Shown here in pieces: positions 5,998 to 6,894 of a stretch of DNA of 6,894 nt. The notes under the pieces are model-generated. The model made no database searches. It was not told where the DNA came from and saw only the letters and a program-made list of their open reading frames with translations. Numbering within the stretch: position 1 is the first letter of the stretch; every line of letters starts with the position of its first letter. This stretch comes from UBA7672 sp036733305 (lineage in GTDB: Bacteria; Pseudomonadota; Alphaproteobacteria; Caulobacterales; Hyphomonadaceae). A program made the translations under genes and the position numbers. Where the stretch lies: positions 1 to 6,894 of the forward strand of contig DAINAT010000145.1 in NCBI GenBank assembly GCA_036733305.1, read 5' to 3'.

Positions 5998-6453
5998 ATG
6001 CGAGTTCTGGCTATTGCCTTGTTGCTGGGTGTTGCCGCGTGCGAGAGCGCGCCGCCTGCGCCGTCGCTGTCGCCGGAGCGCGTGGTCGAGCAGTTCATGT
6101 GGAACTACACGGCGGCGTGGAACAAGCACGACGCGGCTGTGATTGCGCGGGACTTCTATCGTCAGGGGCAGAGCGTCTCGGAGCAGACGATGAGCCTGAA
6201 GCATTCCTTCGCGCAGTTGAGGGCGCAGGGCTATGACCATTCCGACATTCACGAGATCAAGGGTTGTATCACGGGCGCGGATATGGCGTGGGCGGGGATG
6301 AAGTTCACGCGGCTGACGGCGGAGGGAGCGCCGTTGCCGCCGAAGGATCGTGCGAGCGCTTATGAGTTGAAGAAGTTCGCGGACGGGTGGCGGATCGTGA
6401 AGCTGATGGGCGCGGATGCGGGGAAGCCGTTGGTTTGTCCGGTGGCGGGGTAG
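5998..6453 (+). CDS. NTF2-like (SnoaL-fold) lipoprotein of unknown function
   Basis: Protein of 151 residues. MRVLAIALLLGVAAC is a lipoprotein signal with lipobox VAAC, so Cys15 would be acylated after cleavage and the protein anchored to a membrane, probably the outer one. The mature part has the same plan as the exported protein at 3947-4369: YTAAWNKHDAAVIARDFYRQ, FAQLRAQGYDHSDIHEIKGC and ELKKFADGWRIV, an NTF2/SnoaL fold with the usual DGWR near the end. It also has two mature cysteines at comparable positions (90 and 147). I chose the ATG at 5998 because it gives a standard signal n-region and has GGGGA at 5985-5989 with 8-nt spacing; the ATG at 5983 would add five residues. It is divergent from the Kelch gene. 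Confidence 0.82.
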   Translation: MRVLAIALLLGVAACESAPPAPSLSPERVVEQFMWNYTAAWNKHDAAVIARDFYRQGQSVSEQTMSLKHSFAQLRAQGYDHSDIHEIKGCITGADMAWAGMKFTRLTAEGAPLPPKDRASAYELKKFADGWRIVKLMGADAGKPLVCPVAG

Positions 6454-6465
6454 GGCGCTGCGCGC

Positions 6466-6501
6466 CGGGCAGTCGGCAGTCGGGCAGTCGGCAATCGGGC
6501 G
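6466..6501 (+). repeat. 15-bp direct tandem repeat, about 2.4 copies
   Basis: CGGGCAGTCGGCAGT (6466-6480) is followed by CGGGCAGTCGGCAAT (6481-6495) with one mismatch, and by a partial third unit CGGGC(G) at 6496-6501. Within the unit, CAGTCGG recurs, so the array may have grown by slippage of a 7-8-bp motif. Confidence 0.8.
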
Positions 6502-6536
6502 ACGATTTCAAACATCGTTGGTGCAGCGGGCGCCGT

Positions 6537-6593
6537 GTAGGGTGCATCTTGATGCACCGGGGTTTGGTCGCGGTGCATCAAGATGCACCCTAC
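6537..6593. repeat. Inverted REP pair (BIME-like): two GTAG-tagged palindromes face to face
   Basis: The left unit is GTAG (6537-6540) followed by GGTGCATC-TT-GATGCACC (6541-6558), a perfect 8-bp stem with a 2-nt loop. The right unit (6572-6593) is its exact reverse complement, ending in CTAC. The whole forms 23-nt perfectly complementary arms (6537-6559 and 6571-6593) around an 11-nt loop. A 5' GTAG tetranucleotide before a palindrome is the recognised mark of REP elements mobilised by RAYT (REP-associated Y1) transposases, and two inverted REPs form a BIME. No transposase is encoded in the window. Assignment to this class is inference from the structure. Confidence 0.75.
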
Positions 6594-6619
6594 GTCCCGT
6601 TGTAGCTCCATCCGCCGTG

Positions 6620-6718
6620 TCCCCCGCGAAGGCGGGGGTCCAGTGTTGGGCGAGTTGTCAAATATCGTGCGCTGATGCGCGCCTGCTTTGTGGGACTGGG
6701 TCCCCGCCTTCGCGGGGA
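6620..6718. repeat. Second inverted pair of GC-rich hairpin repeats
   Basis: The first hairpin is CCCCCGC-GAAG-GCGGGGG (6621-6638), followed by TCCAGT. The second is TCCCCGC-CTTC-GCGGGGA (6701-6718), preceded by ACTGGG. Read on the opposite strand, the second unit is a near copy of the first, so the two lie in inverted orientation about 62 bp apart. Sequences of this form (CCCGCGAAGGCGGG then TCCAG) are scattered between genes in many Alphaproteobacteria. A further stem, GCGGAGC-AAGG-GCTCCGC, follows immediately at 6721-6738. Confidence 0.7.
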
Positions 6719-6894
6719 ACGCGGAGCAAGGGCTCCGCTTCCAGATGTGAAATCGCGTTCGCACGGACCGATGTCCTGCGTGATGCTTGTCGTCTCTCCC
6801 CGTTGAGGGAGCGGGGCGCATGCAGACACGCCTTGGGTGGTCCATTGCCTGCCTCGCAGCAGGCGGATGCGCGTTTGCACGCGCCCCTGATCGG

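Larger units (their letters stand above)
6454..6894. repeat. Gene-free, palindrome-rich region (repeat cluster)
   Basis: These 441 bp hold no credible gene but many perfect short inverted repeats. Besides the tandem repeat, the REP pair and the GC-rich hairpin pair listed separately, I see: GGCGC-TGC-GCGCC directly after the stop (6454-6466); GCGGAGC-AAGG-GCTCCGC (6721-6738); CTCCC-CGTTGA-GGGAG (6796-6811); GCCTGC-CTCGCA-GCAGGC (6847-6864); and GCGCGT-TTGC-ACGCGC (6869-6884). Open frames here, some 70-160 codons long, only read through these repeats (for example SPRRRGPSP). The cluster follows the lipoprotein gene and may shape its mRNA 3' end. Confidence 0.75.

Noticed and set aside
6537..6593. 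Intrinsic terminator of the lipoprotein gene
   Set aside because: The stem is strong but no T run follows, and the GTAG-tagged mirrored structure fits a REP pair better; an effect on the mRNA end is still possible.
6466..6738. CRISPR array
   Set aside because: Repeats are either directly adjacent without spacers or in inverted orientation, with no regular repeat-spacer pattern and no cas genes.
6360..6880. Open frames on the minus strand of about 80-161 codons in the 3' region
   Set aside because: They read through the hairpin repeats, giving low-complexity Arg/Pro/Ser-rich peptides such as SPRRRGPSP, and have no ribosome site or recognisable domain.

Overview
The window reads as a chromosomal segment of a GC-rich Alphaproteobacterium. 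The evidence is the RlmN C-terminus, which has the alphaproteobacterial wording around its INLIPFNPW and RTPRGRDI stretches, together with G/C-rich third codon positions and GC-rich palindromic repeats of the CCCCGCGAAGGCGGGG type common in that class. Order and genus cannot be fixed from the sequence; a Caulobacterales-like relative is only a guess.

Layout. (1) Positions 1-482: the 3' part of rlmN (23S rRNA/tRNA adenine-C2 methyltransferase). (2) 488-1151: a two-gene toxin-antitoxin operon, an AbrB/MazE-fold antitoxin overlapping by ATGA a Doc/Fic-fold toxin. Its promoter has a 14-bp perfect palindrome over the -10 box. (3) 1164-1793, minus strand: a TetR regulator, tail to tail with the toxin and head to head with a SAM-dependent methyltransferase (1894-2562). 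The 100-bp divergent gap holds a good inverted-repeat operator candidate. (4) 2650-4369: an MHS-type MFS transporter followed after 22 bp by a small exported NTF2-like protein. (5) 4377-5925, minus strand: a Tat-exported six-bladed Kelch protein followed by a small membrane-anchored protein of unknown function, meeting the NTF2-like gene tail to tail with a 7-bp gap. (6) 5998-6453, plus strand: an NTF2-like lipoprotein, divergent from the Kelch gene and a paralogue of the first NTF2-like protein. (7) 6454-6894: no gene, but a dense cluster of hairpins. It includes a textbook inverted REP pair (GTAG plus palindrome, facing its mirror copy) and a second pair of inverted GC-rich hairpins.

How the parts work together. 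The toxin-antitoxin pair is a self-contained, self-regulated unit. The TetR protein probably represses the divergent methyltransferase, and perhaps the transporter behind it. That would make a ligand-induced modify-and-transport module, but no substrate can be read from the sequence. Four cell-envelope genes follow, bracketed by two NTF2-like paralogues that keep the same pair of cysteines. Nothing here demands a wholly new system. The items most worth following are the paralogous NTF2 pair around the Kelch operon, the REP/BIME cluster, and the TetR-methyltransferase-MHS module.
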